64,000 nucleotides of DNA, taken from positions 40,113 to 104,112 of the forward strand of contig ONKU01000014.1 in NCBI GenBank assembly GCA_900318535.1. The letters are read 5' to 3'. The notes under the pieces were generated by a model. It worked only from the letters and a program-made list of their open reading frames with translations, had not been told where the DNA came from and did not search any database. Source of the stretch: an uncultured Prevotellaceae bacterium (lineage in GTDB: Bacteria; Bacteroidota; Bacteroidia; Bacteroidales; Muribaculaceae). Both the position numbers and the translations under genes were made by a program. How positions within the stretch are numbered: the stretch's first letter is position 1; each line of letters begins with the position of its first letter. Below, piece by piece: positions 25,307 to 33,839 of the stretch.

Positions 25307-25684
25307 ATGAAAGCATTAAACACCGACAAGGCACCCGCTGCCATTGGCCCCTACAGCCAAGCAATCCGCACTGGTAACATCGTCTTTGTTTCGGGCCAGT
25401 TGCCCATCATCCCCGAGACCGGAGCCTTCCCCGAAGGAGGAGTCCAGGAACAGACCCGCCAGAGTCTGCTCAACGCTCGCGCCATCCTGCAGAGCGAGGG
25501 ACTTGACCTGAAAGATGTGGTCAAGACGACTGTATTCCTCAGTGACATCGCCAACTTCGGACCCATGAACGAGATTTACGCCGAGTTCTTCACGGCTCCT
25601 TTCCCTGCCCGCTGCGCATTTGCCGTCAAGGACCTGCCCAAGGGTGCACTCGTAGAAATTGAACTCATCGCCGAGGCTCAGTAA
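25307..25684 (+). CDS. ridA: RidA family enamine/imine deaminase
   Basis: RidA hydrolyses reactive 2-aminoacrylate and related imines made by PLP enzymes, protecting the cytoplasm. The 125-residue protein is the usual length. It opens with DKAPAAIGPYSQAI, contains FVSGQLPI and QTRQSLLNARAIL, and ends with the substrate-binding arginine in PFPARCAFAVKDLPKGALVEIE. All family marks are present. It is followed by its own terminator. Confidence 0.95.
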   Translation: MKALNTDKAPAAIGPYSQAIRTGNIVFVSGQLPIIPETGAFPEGGVQEQTRQSLLNARAILQSEGLDLKDVVKTTVFLSDIANFGPMNEIYAEFFTAPFPARCAFAVKDLPKGALVEIELIAEAQ

Positions 25685-25708
25685 GCCCAACCGACGCAGA
25701 AAAATGCA

Positions 25709-25747
25709 ACGGTGCTCTTGACCATGAAATCAAGAGCACCGTTTTTT
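25709..25747 (+). terminator. Rho-independent terminator after ridA
   Basis: Perfect 13-bp stem (arms 25709-25721 and 25730-25742) with an 8-base loop and a T-run. It separates ridA from the convergent seven-gene operon that ends at 25777. Confidence 0.9.
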
Positions 25748-25776
25748 ACGATTGCATGTAACAGCAGTAATGGACG

Positions 25777-27600
25777 TTAGCGGTGGATGCGCCAGATGGT
25801 ACCCTCGATAAGCGAGCAATAGATGTAGCCGCGCTCATCAACGTCAAAACCATTCACCTCGCTGGAGCCCAGCCGATAGGTGAACACCAACTCATGGGTT
25901 GCTGCATTGACCACGGCCAGCACGCCTCGACGCGAGCCACAGTAGATGTAGCCGTCATGCTCCAGCACGATACATGGCGCATGCTCATAGCCAAAGCCCA
26001 AATCCACTTTCCACAGCTCCTGATAATTGTCCCCGGTACTCATGGCGACCAGTTCGCCATCCATCGTCTTGGCATAGGCCACTTTACCGTCAACGCTTCG
26101 GCCCAGACTCTCCCGCACCTTGTTATCGTTCTTCTCGCGCCACAGCTGCACGCCGCTCTTGCGGTCGATTGCAGTGGTCACACGGTCGGGAGCGACGATG
26201 ACGACATGGTCAGACGTAACGACCGGCACCACATTGCCGGGGCTGTACAGGTTGACGTTCTTGCCGTTGTTCCACTGCCAATTCAACGAACCGTTGCGCC
26301 TATCGAGCGAGCGCAAATAGGTATCCCAAGCGCCGAAGATGACATCAGCGCCATCCACGACGGGTGCTGCCTGACAATAGTTGTTGATGCTGTCATAACG
26401 CCACAACAGGCGGTGACGCTTCACGTCCCAAGCCTGGAAAGTTTTGTAGCCACCCTGATAAAGGATGCCGCCGGCTACTACACCGTCGGCAACATAAGGA
26501 CCGTCGGCCAGATACTGCCACGACAGTTTGCCGGATTTCTTATCGAGCCAAACGAGCCGTTTGTCGCTGGTGGGCAGAATGACAAATTTACCGCTCACTG
26601 CAGGACGCGAAAAGAGCATGGCATCGGTCTTGAACTGCCAGCGCAAAGCGCCCGACTGCTTGTCCACCGCCTTGCAATAACCCAATGAATTGCCGTAGTA
26701 CAGATTTTTGTCATCTACCCCCACTCGGGTGAAGATAGAGGCGTTGTCGGCAACAATGCGGCGCACGTCAAAACCAGCCGGCACCTGACAACTCTCTTGT
26801 GGGCTCTCAGTCTTGTCGAACTCCTGGTTGATGCGATAAGCAAACATGACCTCAGGAGCCTTGCCAATCACCTTATTATAGACATAAATCCACTGGCGAT
26901 CCAGATCAATGGTCATCAACGTGTAGCCATAATTGCCGCCACCCATATCCAAGGCCCTCACCATCACTCCGTTGATGCCATCGGTCTCATAGAGGCGCCA
27001 GGTGTGGTAATGGCCGCACTGATGGGTGACAACAGGGTATTTCTTGAGGATGTCAACATAAGCGCGGTAATTGTCCAGATCGTCGAGTATCGGATAATGG
27101 TTGACGCTCAACACCTGCATGCCCGGCTTTACCATTGCCGTAAGGGTGCTGTCAAGCCACAAGAGGTCTTCCTGCTTGATGTGACCGTCGCCCATCTTCA
27201 TGAACGGGCCGCAGTTCATGCCCACGACCACCAGGTTATCGACCGTGAAGACAAAACGGTCGTTACCCCACAAGTCGTTAAAGGTTTTGCAGGCACTCTG
27301 GCTCCAGTTGTTCTCGTGATTGCCTGGAATGACATATAAGGGATGAGAAATGCCATCGAGAATACCCTTGATGTTGCGTAACTGTTCGTCACTGCCCTCG
27401 TTGGTGAGGTCACCCGTCATCATCACGGCATCAACATCGGTGGCATTGATTTCGGCTACTGCTTCGCGCAGTTTGCCCTCATTGGCATTGCCCGGCGTGA
27501 CATGCACATCGCTCAGGATAGCCAGCTTGACCACCCCACCCTGCATGACCAGCGACCACGCCAACATCGCCAGCAGCAAGAATGACCATCTTTTCTTCAT
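25777..27600 (-). CDS. Secreted metallophosphoesterase fused to a PQQ-type beta-propeller
   Basis: The 607-residue protein has a signal peptide (to about residue 21), a calcineurin-like phosphoesterase domain (about 24-260) and a C-terminal beta-propeller with PQQ-like repeats (about 285-600, repeating W-rich blades such as KQSGALRWQFKTD and KKSGKLSWQYLAD). Metal ligands are visible: D31 and H33 (SDVH), D64 (GDLTNEG), N94 and H95 (GNHE), H168 (NHYP), H197 and H199 (GHYH). Substrates of secreted enzymes of this class include nucleotides and phosphodiesters. It is the last gene of the TIR/caspase/RyR operon, 13 bp after the small RyR gene. A role in removing a nucleotide signal is conceivable but unproven. 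Confidence 0.85.
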   Translation of the reverse strand: MKKRWSFLLLAMLAWSLVMQGGVVKLAILSDVHVTPGNANEGKLREAVAEINATDVDAVMMTGDLTNEGSDEQLRNIKGILDGISHPLYVIPGNHENNWSQSACKTFNDLWGNDRFVFTVDNLVVVGMNCGPFMKMGDGHIKQEDLLWLDSTLTAMVKPGMQVLSVNHYPILDDLDNYRAYVDILKKYPVVTHQCGHYHTWRLYETDGINGVMVRALDMGGGNYGYTLMTIDLDRQWIYVYNKVIGKAPEVMFAYRINQEFDKTESPQESCQVPAGFDVRRIVADNASIFTRVGVDDKNLYYGNSLGYCKAVDKQSGALRWQFKTDAMLFSRPAVSGKFVILPTSDKRLVWLDKKSGKLSWQYLADGPYVADGVVAGGILYQGGYKTFQAWDVKRHRLLWRYDSINNYCQAAPVVDGADVIFGAWDTYLRSLDRRNGSLNWQWNNGKNVNLYSPGNVVPVVTSDHVVIVAPDRVTTAIDRKSGVQLWREKNDNKVRESLGRSVDGKVAYAKTMDGELVAMSTGDNYQELWKVDLGFGYEHAPCIVLEHDGYIYCGSRRGVLAVVNAATHELVFTYRLGSSEVNGFDVDERGYIYCSLIEGTIWRIHR

Positions 27601-27613
27601 ACTGATTCTAATC

Positions 27614-27916
27614 TTACTTCGATATGTTGAAACCCAGTTTAATAATCAGCTTGAGGGTGCCAACGGCCGTATTGCGGTCGTACTGCTTCTCTTCCTCAGG
27701 CAATTCATCATATGGTACCAGGCTGGGATGGGTCTTGAATGCGTCACTGCGCACCGGGCCCCATGTCCAGCCATGTTCAACACGCGACTGCGCCCACACC
27801 TCATGCACGTTACGGGCCAACTGTTCCACCAGGTTCTCGAGCTCTTCAGGCAGCCTGATGTCGCTGGTGTCGGCCGGCTGAGGCTGATAATCTTCGCTAT
27901 TTTGCTTCATTTTCAT
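27614..27916 (-). CDS. Stand-alone RyR domain protein
   Basis: The 100-residue protein is almost entirely one RyR domain (about 20-98), the small module repeated in ryanodine receptors. The family pattern is clear: LENLVEQLARNVHEVWAQSR, then GWTWGP, KTHPSLVPYDELPEEEKQYD and a final LKLIIKLGF. There is no signal peptide or membrane segment, so it is cytoplasmic. RyR domains in bacteria are often found beside signalling or conflict genes and have been proposed to bind small nucleotide-type ligands. It is 3 bp downstream of the TIR gene, which suggests coupled translation and a shared pathway. Confidence 0.9.
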   Translation of the reverse strand: MKMKQNSEDYQPQPADTSDIRLPEELENLVEQLARNVHEVWAQSRVEHGWTWGPVRSDAFKTHPSLVPYDELPEEEKQYDRNTAVGTLKLIIKLGFNISK

Positions 27917-27919
27917 TAG

Positions 27920-29083
27920 TTATAACTTCTCTATCACGTCGCTCTCGCCGCAGGGCATGGTGATGATGTCGTTGTAGAGCGGTAACGGGGCTTTTACCTG
28001 ATAGGTCTTGCGCTGCTGCTCCAGGGGAACAAACAGGCTGACCTGACCCTCCTTGTCGGTCGTTACGACTTGACCAGCCACTTCAAGCCTTGTGCCGCTG
28101 ATGAACGTCTCGGTCTCGGGATCCCATAAGCCGAATTTCACATTGCCATATACCGAGGGGTCGCGACGGATGTCCAGTGTCACATCGCGGGTCAGGGTGA
28201 GTGTCGTGTCCAGCGGCAGGAAATCGGGGCAAGCGACGGTCACGTGCACCGGTTGATCGAGATACCGGTGCGGGACGTTGGTGAACACGCCGTTCTCGTC
28301 GATAGACTGTATCGTGTCGGTCTTGAACTCATTGTCAAGCGACAAGGTGACCACAGCATTGTGCAAGGGAGGCAACTGGTCGTTGTGGGAGGTGGACTCG
28401 TTGAGGTGAACCGTGGTATTAAACGGCTGGTTGCCCATCCATACTGCCACGAGGGCAGCAATAACGGCAGCGATGCCCAGCAGCCAGGCAAGGGCCCGGC
28501 GCAGCAGCAAACGTTTGTGGCGTTGCCAAATGGCATCAAACTCCACACCCAGCAGTTTGGACACTAGCTGGACATAAGCGCGCTCTTTGTTCAGCCACGG
28601 CCAGCGGTAGTTGCGTTCATGGATGTTGGCGCCCAGGATCTCGGGCAATCCCAGTTTGTCGATGACCGGATTGAAGCACTCGGTCTCAGGATTGCCGCTG
28701 TGCGGCTTGCCGTCAACAATAAAGAAATGGATATTTTCGGTTCGCCCCAGGCTATGGAAAAACTCGATCTCCTTGCCCACCCAATCGGATTGCGCCGAGT
28801 TGGGTGAACAGATGACAATCAGGTTCCTCGACGCCTTCAGCCTTTCCTGCAGCTCATCGGTCAAGCCGCCTGGCTGAATATCGGTCGGGGCAAAGAATAC
28901 CGGCCTGATGGGCGTACGTTTCCATCCCCGCTCGCTGCACAGGGTTGCCGGCATGCGGTAATGCTCCAGCTTGCGCTGCACGCGCTTTCCCCACACAGTG
29001 TCCTTGCTGTTATAACTGATGAAGGCATAGTATTTAAACTCTTGCTCCTGCATCATCTTTTGTTCTGCCATATCCATTTCCAT
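27920..29083 (-). CDS. Membrane-anchored TIR domain protein
   Basis: The 387-residue protein has an N-terminal TIR domain (about 16-165): FISYNSKD (21-28) and the NADase-type glutamate E105 in SDWVGKEIEFF, which matches the WVxKE context of the catalytic glutamate in SARM1. One membrane segment follows (about 197-216, ALAWLLGIAAVIAALVAVW). The C-terminal 170 residues are beta-rich, resembling Ig or carboxypeptidase-regulatory-like modules, and should be periplasmic. The TIR domain would then be cytoplasmic and could cleave NAD+ in response to an envelope signal. It lies 34 bp after the caspase gene and 3 bp before the RyR gene. Confidence 0.88.
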   Translation of the reverse strand: MEMDMAEQKMMQEQEFKYYAFISYNSKDTVWGKRVQRKLEHYRMPATLCSERGWKRTPIRPVFFAPTDIQPGGLTDELQERLKASRNLIVICSPNSAQSDWVGKEIEFFHSLGRTENIHFFIVDGKPHSGNPETECFNPVIDKLGLPEILGANIHERNYRWPWLNKERAYVQLVSKLLGVEFDAIWQRHKRLLLRRALAWLLGIAAVIAALVAVWMGNQPFNTTVHLNESTSHNDQLPPLHNAVVTLSLDNEFKTDTIQSIDENGVFTNVPHRYLDQPVHVTVACPDFLPLDTTLTLTRDVTLDIRRDPSVYGNVKFGLWDPETETFISGTRLEVAGQVVTTDKEGQVSLFVPLEQQRKTYQVKAPLPLYNDIITMPCGESDVIEKL

Positions 29084-29117
29084 GATGTAATAACTTTATT
29101 GTTATTGAAACTGACCG

Positions 29118-30626
29118 TTAGAAGGTCATTTTCCTCCATTTATCGTTCTGGTAAGAGGTGAAGGCCTTGGGCGTCTGGCGCTTGCGCAAATCAAGCGTTG
29201 GCGCCACGTTGCTCACGTTCTTCTCGATGTCGTCGGCCAGTTTGCCATAGGATACCATGCCTTGGGTGTCCTGTAACTCCTTCAACAGATAGTAGGTGAA
29301 CAAGCCATGGCCCTCCTCTTGGAAGCTCTGAGCCGTCTCGTTGCCATGGGTGGCAGCCAACACGACCAGATTGCCCGTCATGGGCTGCGCATCCTGAGCC
29401 TCGACCTCGACGGCACGTTCAACACTCAGGCCCTCGTTGTCACGGTTCACGCCGCTGAAACAGGCATCCAGGAACACCGTCACACGGTCAAAACCCAATC
29501 CGCCGAGCACGGCATAGAAATCCTCAAGAGAGATACCCTGTTGAGGCCTTGTCCCGTAAACGTCGGTGGGCAGCAGATAAGCCTTATTGTTGTTCGTGAT
29601 GTCAGGCACGCCATGACCAGCATAATAGACAATCAGTTTCTTGTACTGGCGGTCGGTAATCTCACGTCCCAACCAGTCGTTCATTTCCTGCTCCAGGATC
29701 ATGTGCTTGGTAGCGTCTTCACACAGGTGCACATTCTCGGCAGGGATGCCAAGGGTCTTCTTGCAGTACTCGGCAAAAATGGTGGCATCATTCTTGGCAA
29801 AAGGCACATCGGCGACAAAACGGTAATGCTCGTTGCCAAAGATGAGCGCATAGGTGTCGTTGCGCACGATCAAAGCCTCGGGGATGTTGGCGTCAACGGC
29901 CGATAAACGCACATTAGTCTGGTAGGTCTGATACATCTTCAGGCAGATGGCGACAGCCTCGCGGTCCAGGCCATACTCAGTACAGTTATCGGTATTGATG
30001 TTCTTGGGCAAGCCCCTGATTTCACCCTTATAAAAAGTGTGATAGGTCTTGTCACCCTCGACAACCTCGGTTGCAAAAACCGCCTTTCCCAGCAATGCGT
30101 TATCACCTATCTCAATCAGATTCAGGTTAGAGCACGACAGGAAAGCCTGGTCCTCGACGCGTGCCAGGTTAGGAATGCTCACCGATCGCAGCGACGAGCA
30201 GTTGGCAAACGCGATGGTGCCGATGCGCTTGACGTTGACCGGTATCGAGATATTAAACAGATTGTGGCAGTTCAAGAAAGCGCCCCACCCGATTTCAAAA
30301 AGGAACGTGTGCTGGAATTCGACGGTGGTCAGGTCTTCACAATTGGCGAACGCACATGAGCCAATGCGGCTCACACCAGGGGCGATAACCACCTTGCGAA
30401 CCGACAGCTTTTGCTTGACCCACGGCGCCACGTTCTTGCTCAGGTCATAATCAGGCATCTCGACCGAGTTCTTGCGGGGAGACGCGTTGTTGATGTACAG
30501 CGTGCGCCCGTCGAAGGACCACTCGACGTCACCGCCACACTTGCCCGAAGCCGCATTGGTGTTTTGGGCAACGATGGAAAAAGCCCAAAACACACTTACA
30601 GCCAGGAGAAGGATTATCCTTTTCAT
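29118..30626 (-). CDS. Secreted LRR-caspase (C14 peptidase) protein
   Basis: The 502-residue protein has a signal peptide (about 1-21), BspA-type LRR_5 repeats (about 75-185, with SIPVNVKRIGTIAFANCSSL) and a caspase-fold C14 domain (about 257-480). The catalytic dyad is intact: H338 in IVYYAGHGVPD and C389 in VFLDACFSG. The fold includes the beginning YALIFGNEHY typical of metacaspase-like peptidases, which usually prefer basic or acidic P1 residues. The LRR part probably binds the activating partner. It sits between the outer-membrane barrel gene (15 bp gap) and the TIR gene (34 bp gap), the key pairing of this operon. Confidence 0.88.
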   Translation of the reverse strand: MKRIILLLAVSVFWAFSIVAQNTNAASGKCGGDVEWSFDGRTLYINNASPRKNSVEMPDYDLSKNVAPWVKQKLSVRKVVIAPGVSRIGSCAFANCEDLTTVEFQHTFLFEIGWGAFLNCHNLFNISIPVNVKRIGTIAFANCSSLRSVSIPNLARVEDQAFLSCSNLNLIEIGDNALLGKAVFATEVVEGDKTYHTFYKGEIRGLPKNINTDNCTEYGLDREAVAICLKMYQTYQTNVRLSAVDANIPEALIVRNDTYALIFGNEHYRFVADVPFAKNDATIFAEYCKKTLGIPAENVHLCEDATKHMILEQEMNDWLGREITDRQYKKLIVYYAGHGVPDITNNNKAYLLPTDVYGTRPQQGISLEDFYAVLGGLGFDRVTVFLDACFSGVNRDNEGLSVERAVEVEAQDAQPMTGNLVVLAATHGNETAQSFQEEGHGLFTYYLLKELQDTQGMVSYGKLADDIEKNVSNVAPTLDLRKRQTPKAFTSYQNDKWRKMTF

Positions 30627-30641
30627 ATAAATTGCTGATTA

Positions 30642-31499
30642 TCAGAATCTGAACTGGAGATAAAGGCGGGTAGTCTCCTCTTTCATCTTCATCTTGCCGG
30701 TGTCATAATCCTTATCGGTTGCTTTGAACTTCATGTTGTTTGCATTGCGCAGTTCAAGACCGACACCGATGAAGTCCCATGACAGATTTGCACCGTAACC
30801 CATGAACATGCCATGGCCAAAAGCATAGCCATTCTTGGAATCAGATCCTTCGAAATTCACATTCTTAATCAGAGCACCCTCAGCGCAATAACCCACATGG
30901 AAGTAAACCTGCAGCCTGAATTTGTTGACACCGGAATTGCGGATCGAAGTGAACGGATAGAACGTGAGCGACGGGCCAATCGACATGCCATAGCTCAGCG
31001 TCATCTTCTCGTTGTGCCAGGGCAGATTATGCACTTCAACGCCGGGCGTGTAGTCCTTGAAATCATCTAAAGCATCATAATCATATTTGTTGAAGTTCAA
31101 GTCCATCCAGGTATAATCCAAGCCGATGAACAGAACCGAGCCGAGAGGTCTGCTGTGGAAATTGAAAGTGTGTCCCCACTCCAGGCCAACGCCCCACTTG
31201 GGCTTATACTCACGGGAGAAAACGCCGGTTGTCGAGGGGAACTCGTCAGACTTCATCTTGTGGGGAGCATTGTAGATGAGGTTCAGGAACGTGTTCTTGC
31301 CCCACACGCTGCTCATACTCCTTGCATAGTCGTTATCATACTGTGACCTGGACTCCTGTGCGATGATCTGCTCAAGGGTCATTACTGTGGTGTCGTTGCT
31401 TGCACCTGCGCTATAGGCCATTTCACTACCATTGGATTCCATGGCATAACCTGCTAATGCACAGACAATCGTGATTACTGATAATGCGATTCGTTTCAT
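30642..31499 (-). CDS. Outer-membrane beta-barrel-like protein, unknown function
   Basis: The 285-residue product starts with a signal peptide (MKRIALSVITIVCALAGYAM). The mature part alternates hydrophobic and polar residues in strand-like blocks rich in aromatics (GLEWGHTFNFHSRPLGSVLF, and LSWDFIGVGLELRN) and ends in YLQFRF, the terminal aromatic expected for outer-membrane barrel insertion. No named family is recognisable. It is inside the TIR/caspase operon with gaps of 15-23 bp, so it may supply the outer-membrane contact of that system. Confidence 0.7.
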   Translation of the reverse strand: MKRIALSVITIVCALAGYAMESNGSEMAYSAGASNDTTVMTLEQIIAQESRSQYDNDYARSMSSVWGKNTFLNLIYNAPHKMKSDEFPSTTGVFSREYKPKWGVGLEWGHTFNFHSRPLGSVLFIGLDYTWMDLNFNKYDYDALDDFKDYTPGVEVHNLPWHNEKMTLSYGMSIGPSLTFYPFTSIRNSGVNKFRLQVYFHVGYCAEGALIKNVNFEGSDSKNGYAFGHGMFMGYGANLSWDFIGVGLELRNANNMKFKATDKDYDTGKMKMKEETTRLYLQFRF

Positions 31500-31522
31500 G
31501 ATGTTTAAATGTTTTGATATTT

Positions 31523-33781
31523 TTATTGGTTAATAAATTGTTTGATCGTTTTCACTGCCTGCTGGGCTTCCTGGGGTATGATGCCCAAAGCCTCGAATTG
31601 GCGGAAGTCGTCGAGGAACGTGTCTCTCAGTTCCTTCTTGTATTTCCGATAGATGGCCATGGCCGGTTCTTGCTCACCCTTGAACAGCAGGGCAGCAGCA
31701 AGATTGGCTTGGATGAACAGCCTTGATTCATCCAGTGCAAGTCCCTTGCGGGCATATTCTATTGCCTTGTCGAAATCCTTGATCAATATCGCATGGTTCG
31801 ACAGGTTGCCATAGGCCCTTGCCACGTGTGAGGTGTACTCTCCCGGGAAACTGCTGGCCAGCGTTTGATTGATGGACAATTCTTCCTCATACATCTTCCC
31901 GGCCTTGTCCCACTGCTGGCGCTTATCACAGACAGTGGCCAGGTTGCGCAAGAGCTTGGCGACTTCGGGCAAATAAGTGTTCCCATTGAGAGATCCCAGC
32001 GTCCTGTAGGCGTCAAGCGACTCCTGGAACAACGCCTCGCTCTTTTCCATATCATCGTTCTGATAATACCTGATGGCCTGGTCATACAGGCCCTTGGCCA
32101 GGATGGGAAGATAGGAACGGGGGGAATCTTTCACCATTGCGCGATAGATGTCGAGCGACTCCATGAAGGCCTGCTCACCCTGCTCCTTGTCGTTCATAGC
32201 AAATTCCTGCACCGACAGGTTGTTGAGCGCAACAGCAAGCAGGGGCGAATAATGCTGGGCATCGTCGGCTGCCAAACGGCGATAGATGTCAAGCGCCTCG
32301 ACGAGCAGTTCATGGCTGTCGTACAGACGTGTACCATCCTTGAAGTAAAGTGCCGACAAATTGTTGAGCGTAGCAGCATAATCGGCGTCATAGGCGTGAG
32401 TATTCTGGTCCAGTTTTCCGTACAGGTCCAACGCCTTGAGATACGTCTGCTCGCTGTCTTCATACCGACCTGTCTCGTCGTACAGCAATGCCAAATTGTT
32501 CCAAATCGACGCCACGACAGGTGAGTACGTCTCCACGTTGTCTTGCGACATGTAGATGTTCAGCGTCTCTTGCAGCAGTTGCTCTACCCTGCTCGCGTTA
32601 TCGATATTCCCCGAATAGAGGACTGCCATATTATTCAGCGTCGAAGCCACATAAGGGCTGTATGTGCTCTCATCGGTGCTCGACAACCGCTTGAACAGCG
32701 CCAGCGACTCCTGGAACAGCGGCTCGGCCGCAGCGACGTCGGCTGTTTCGGTATAGAGCAGTGCGATATTGTTCAGCGTCTTGGCCAGCAACGGTTCATA
32801 CAATTCAGGATGGTCAGCGGCCATTTTACGGGCTGCTTTCAATGCCATGTCATAGTATTGGCTGGCTTGACGGGTCATACCTCGTTTTTGCAGGTAACTT
32901 CCAGCATCGGCCTGCCATTGGCAGTTGGTGGAATCCAAGGCGGCACGTTTCTCGATATAGCACAAGGCCGAGTCGGGCTCATTGTCAAGGGCAAAGCGCC
33001 TGAAGAAACTGAAACAGTCCTGTGCAAGATCCTCACGGCTGAACTGCTCGGCCTGTTCGCTCTTCTCGAGGGTTTCCCGAGCCTGCACGTTGGCATCGTG
33101 GTGCTCGTTGAGTTTCCTGATGCGTTCGTCGATATCGCCCTTGCTGCGCAGCAACGAGTCAGCCTTGGCCAGGTCTCCGGCAAGTATGAATTCGCTCACC
33201 CGGGCATTGAATTCGTCGATCTGGTCATAATCGATTCGGGAGTAATAATCAGCCATCTCGCGCACCAGAGCCTCGTTGCTCTCCTGCTGGTCGTAGAGCT
33301 GCTGCATCGTGGCGTTGTATTGCTCTTGGGTGATGCGGTTCTGCTCCTTCAGCGACGCAAGCTCGTCTTCCCGCTGCTGCAAGCGTTTGGTGAGCGTGCG
33401 ACGCAATTTGCGCTCTGCTGCCAACTTGTCCTCCATCAATTGGGACGGAGTCTCCATGACCAGATATATCGGGGCAGGAGAATGGACATAGGTCTTAGGA
33501 GCAGCATCAGCATCCACCAGCTGGTAGCCTTTCTTGTTCACTGACTCGATGACGAACTGCTTGGTAGTCACCGGAAAGGAAAACGAACCGTTGCTGTTCT
33601 TCACCAGGACACTGGCACGGCCTTTAACATGTACTGTGGCACCTGTCAGTCCCTGCCCGGCGACAACTTTGCCGTTGACGATGCGTCCGCGGGTCTTGAC
33701 GTAGCCCGTCTGGGACTGCGCCATGGCACCGCACGTGACGGCAATCAACAATGCTGATAAAAACAATATCCTTTTTTTCAT
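31523..33781 (-). CDS. Secreted tetratricopeptide repeat protein
   Basis: The 752-residue protein has a signal peptide (MKKRILFLSALLIAVTCGAMA). A small beta domain follows (about 25-110, carboxypeptidase-regulatory-like, GLTGATVHVKGRASVLVKNS), then a coiled coil (about 115-190). From about 290 to 735 there are many kinesin-light-chain-type TPRs of about 40-45 residues (LNNIALLYTET, AEPLFQESLALFKRL and similar). It is a periplasmic scaffold for protein contacts. I chose the ATG at 33781, which leaves a standard MKK signal; the ATG at 33790 adds three residues. It is the second gene of the operon. Confidence 0.82.
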   Translation of the reverse strand: MKKRILFLSALLIAVTCGAMAQSQTGYVKTRGRIVNGKVVAGQGLTGATVHVKGRASVLVKNSNGSFSFPVTTKQFVIESVNKKGYQLVDADAAPKTYVHSPAPIYLVMETPSQLMEDKLAAERKLRRTLTKRLQQREDELASLKEQNRITQEQYNATMQQLYDQQESNEALVREMADYYSRIDYDQIDEFNARVSEFILAGDLAKADSLLRSKGDIDERIRKLNEHHDANVQARETLEKSEQAEQFSREDLAQDCFSFFRRFALDNEPDSALCYIEKRAALDSTNCQWQADAGSYLQKRGMTRQASQYYDMALKAARKMAADHPELYEPLLAKTLNNIALLYTETADVAAAEPLFQESLALFKRLSSTDESTYSPYVASTLNNMAVLYSGNIDNASRVEQLLQETLNIYMSQDNVETYSPVVASIWNNLALLYDETGRYEDSEQTYLKALDLYGKLDQNTHAYDADYAATLNNLSALYFKDGTRLYDSHELLVEALDIYRRLAADDAQHYSPLLAVALNNLSVQEFAMNDKEQGEQAFMESLDIYRAMVKDSPRSYLPILAKGLYDQAIRYYQNDDMEKSEALFQESLDAYRTLGSLNGNTYLPEVAKLLRNLATVCDKRQQWDKAGKMYEEELSINQTLASSFPGEYTSHVARAYGNLSNHAILIKDFDKAIEYARKGLALDESRLFIQANLAAALLFKGEQEPAMAIYRKYKKELRDTFLDDFRQFEALGIIPQEAQQAVKTIKQFINQ

Positions 33782-33839
33782 CTCATTCATCTTTCGGTAC
33801 TACGATAGCCGTCAGTCATCTATCTCATTTCATTGATTA

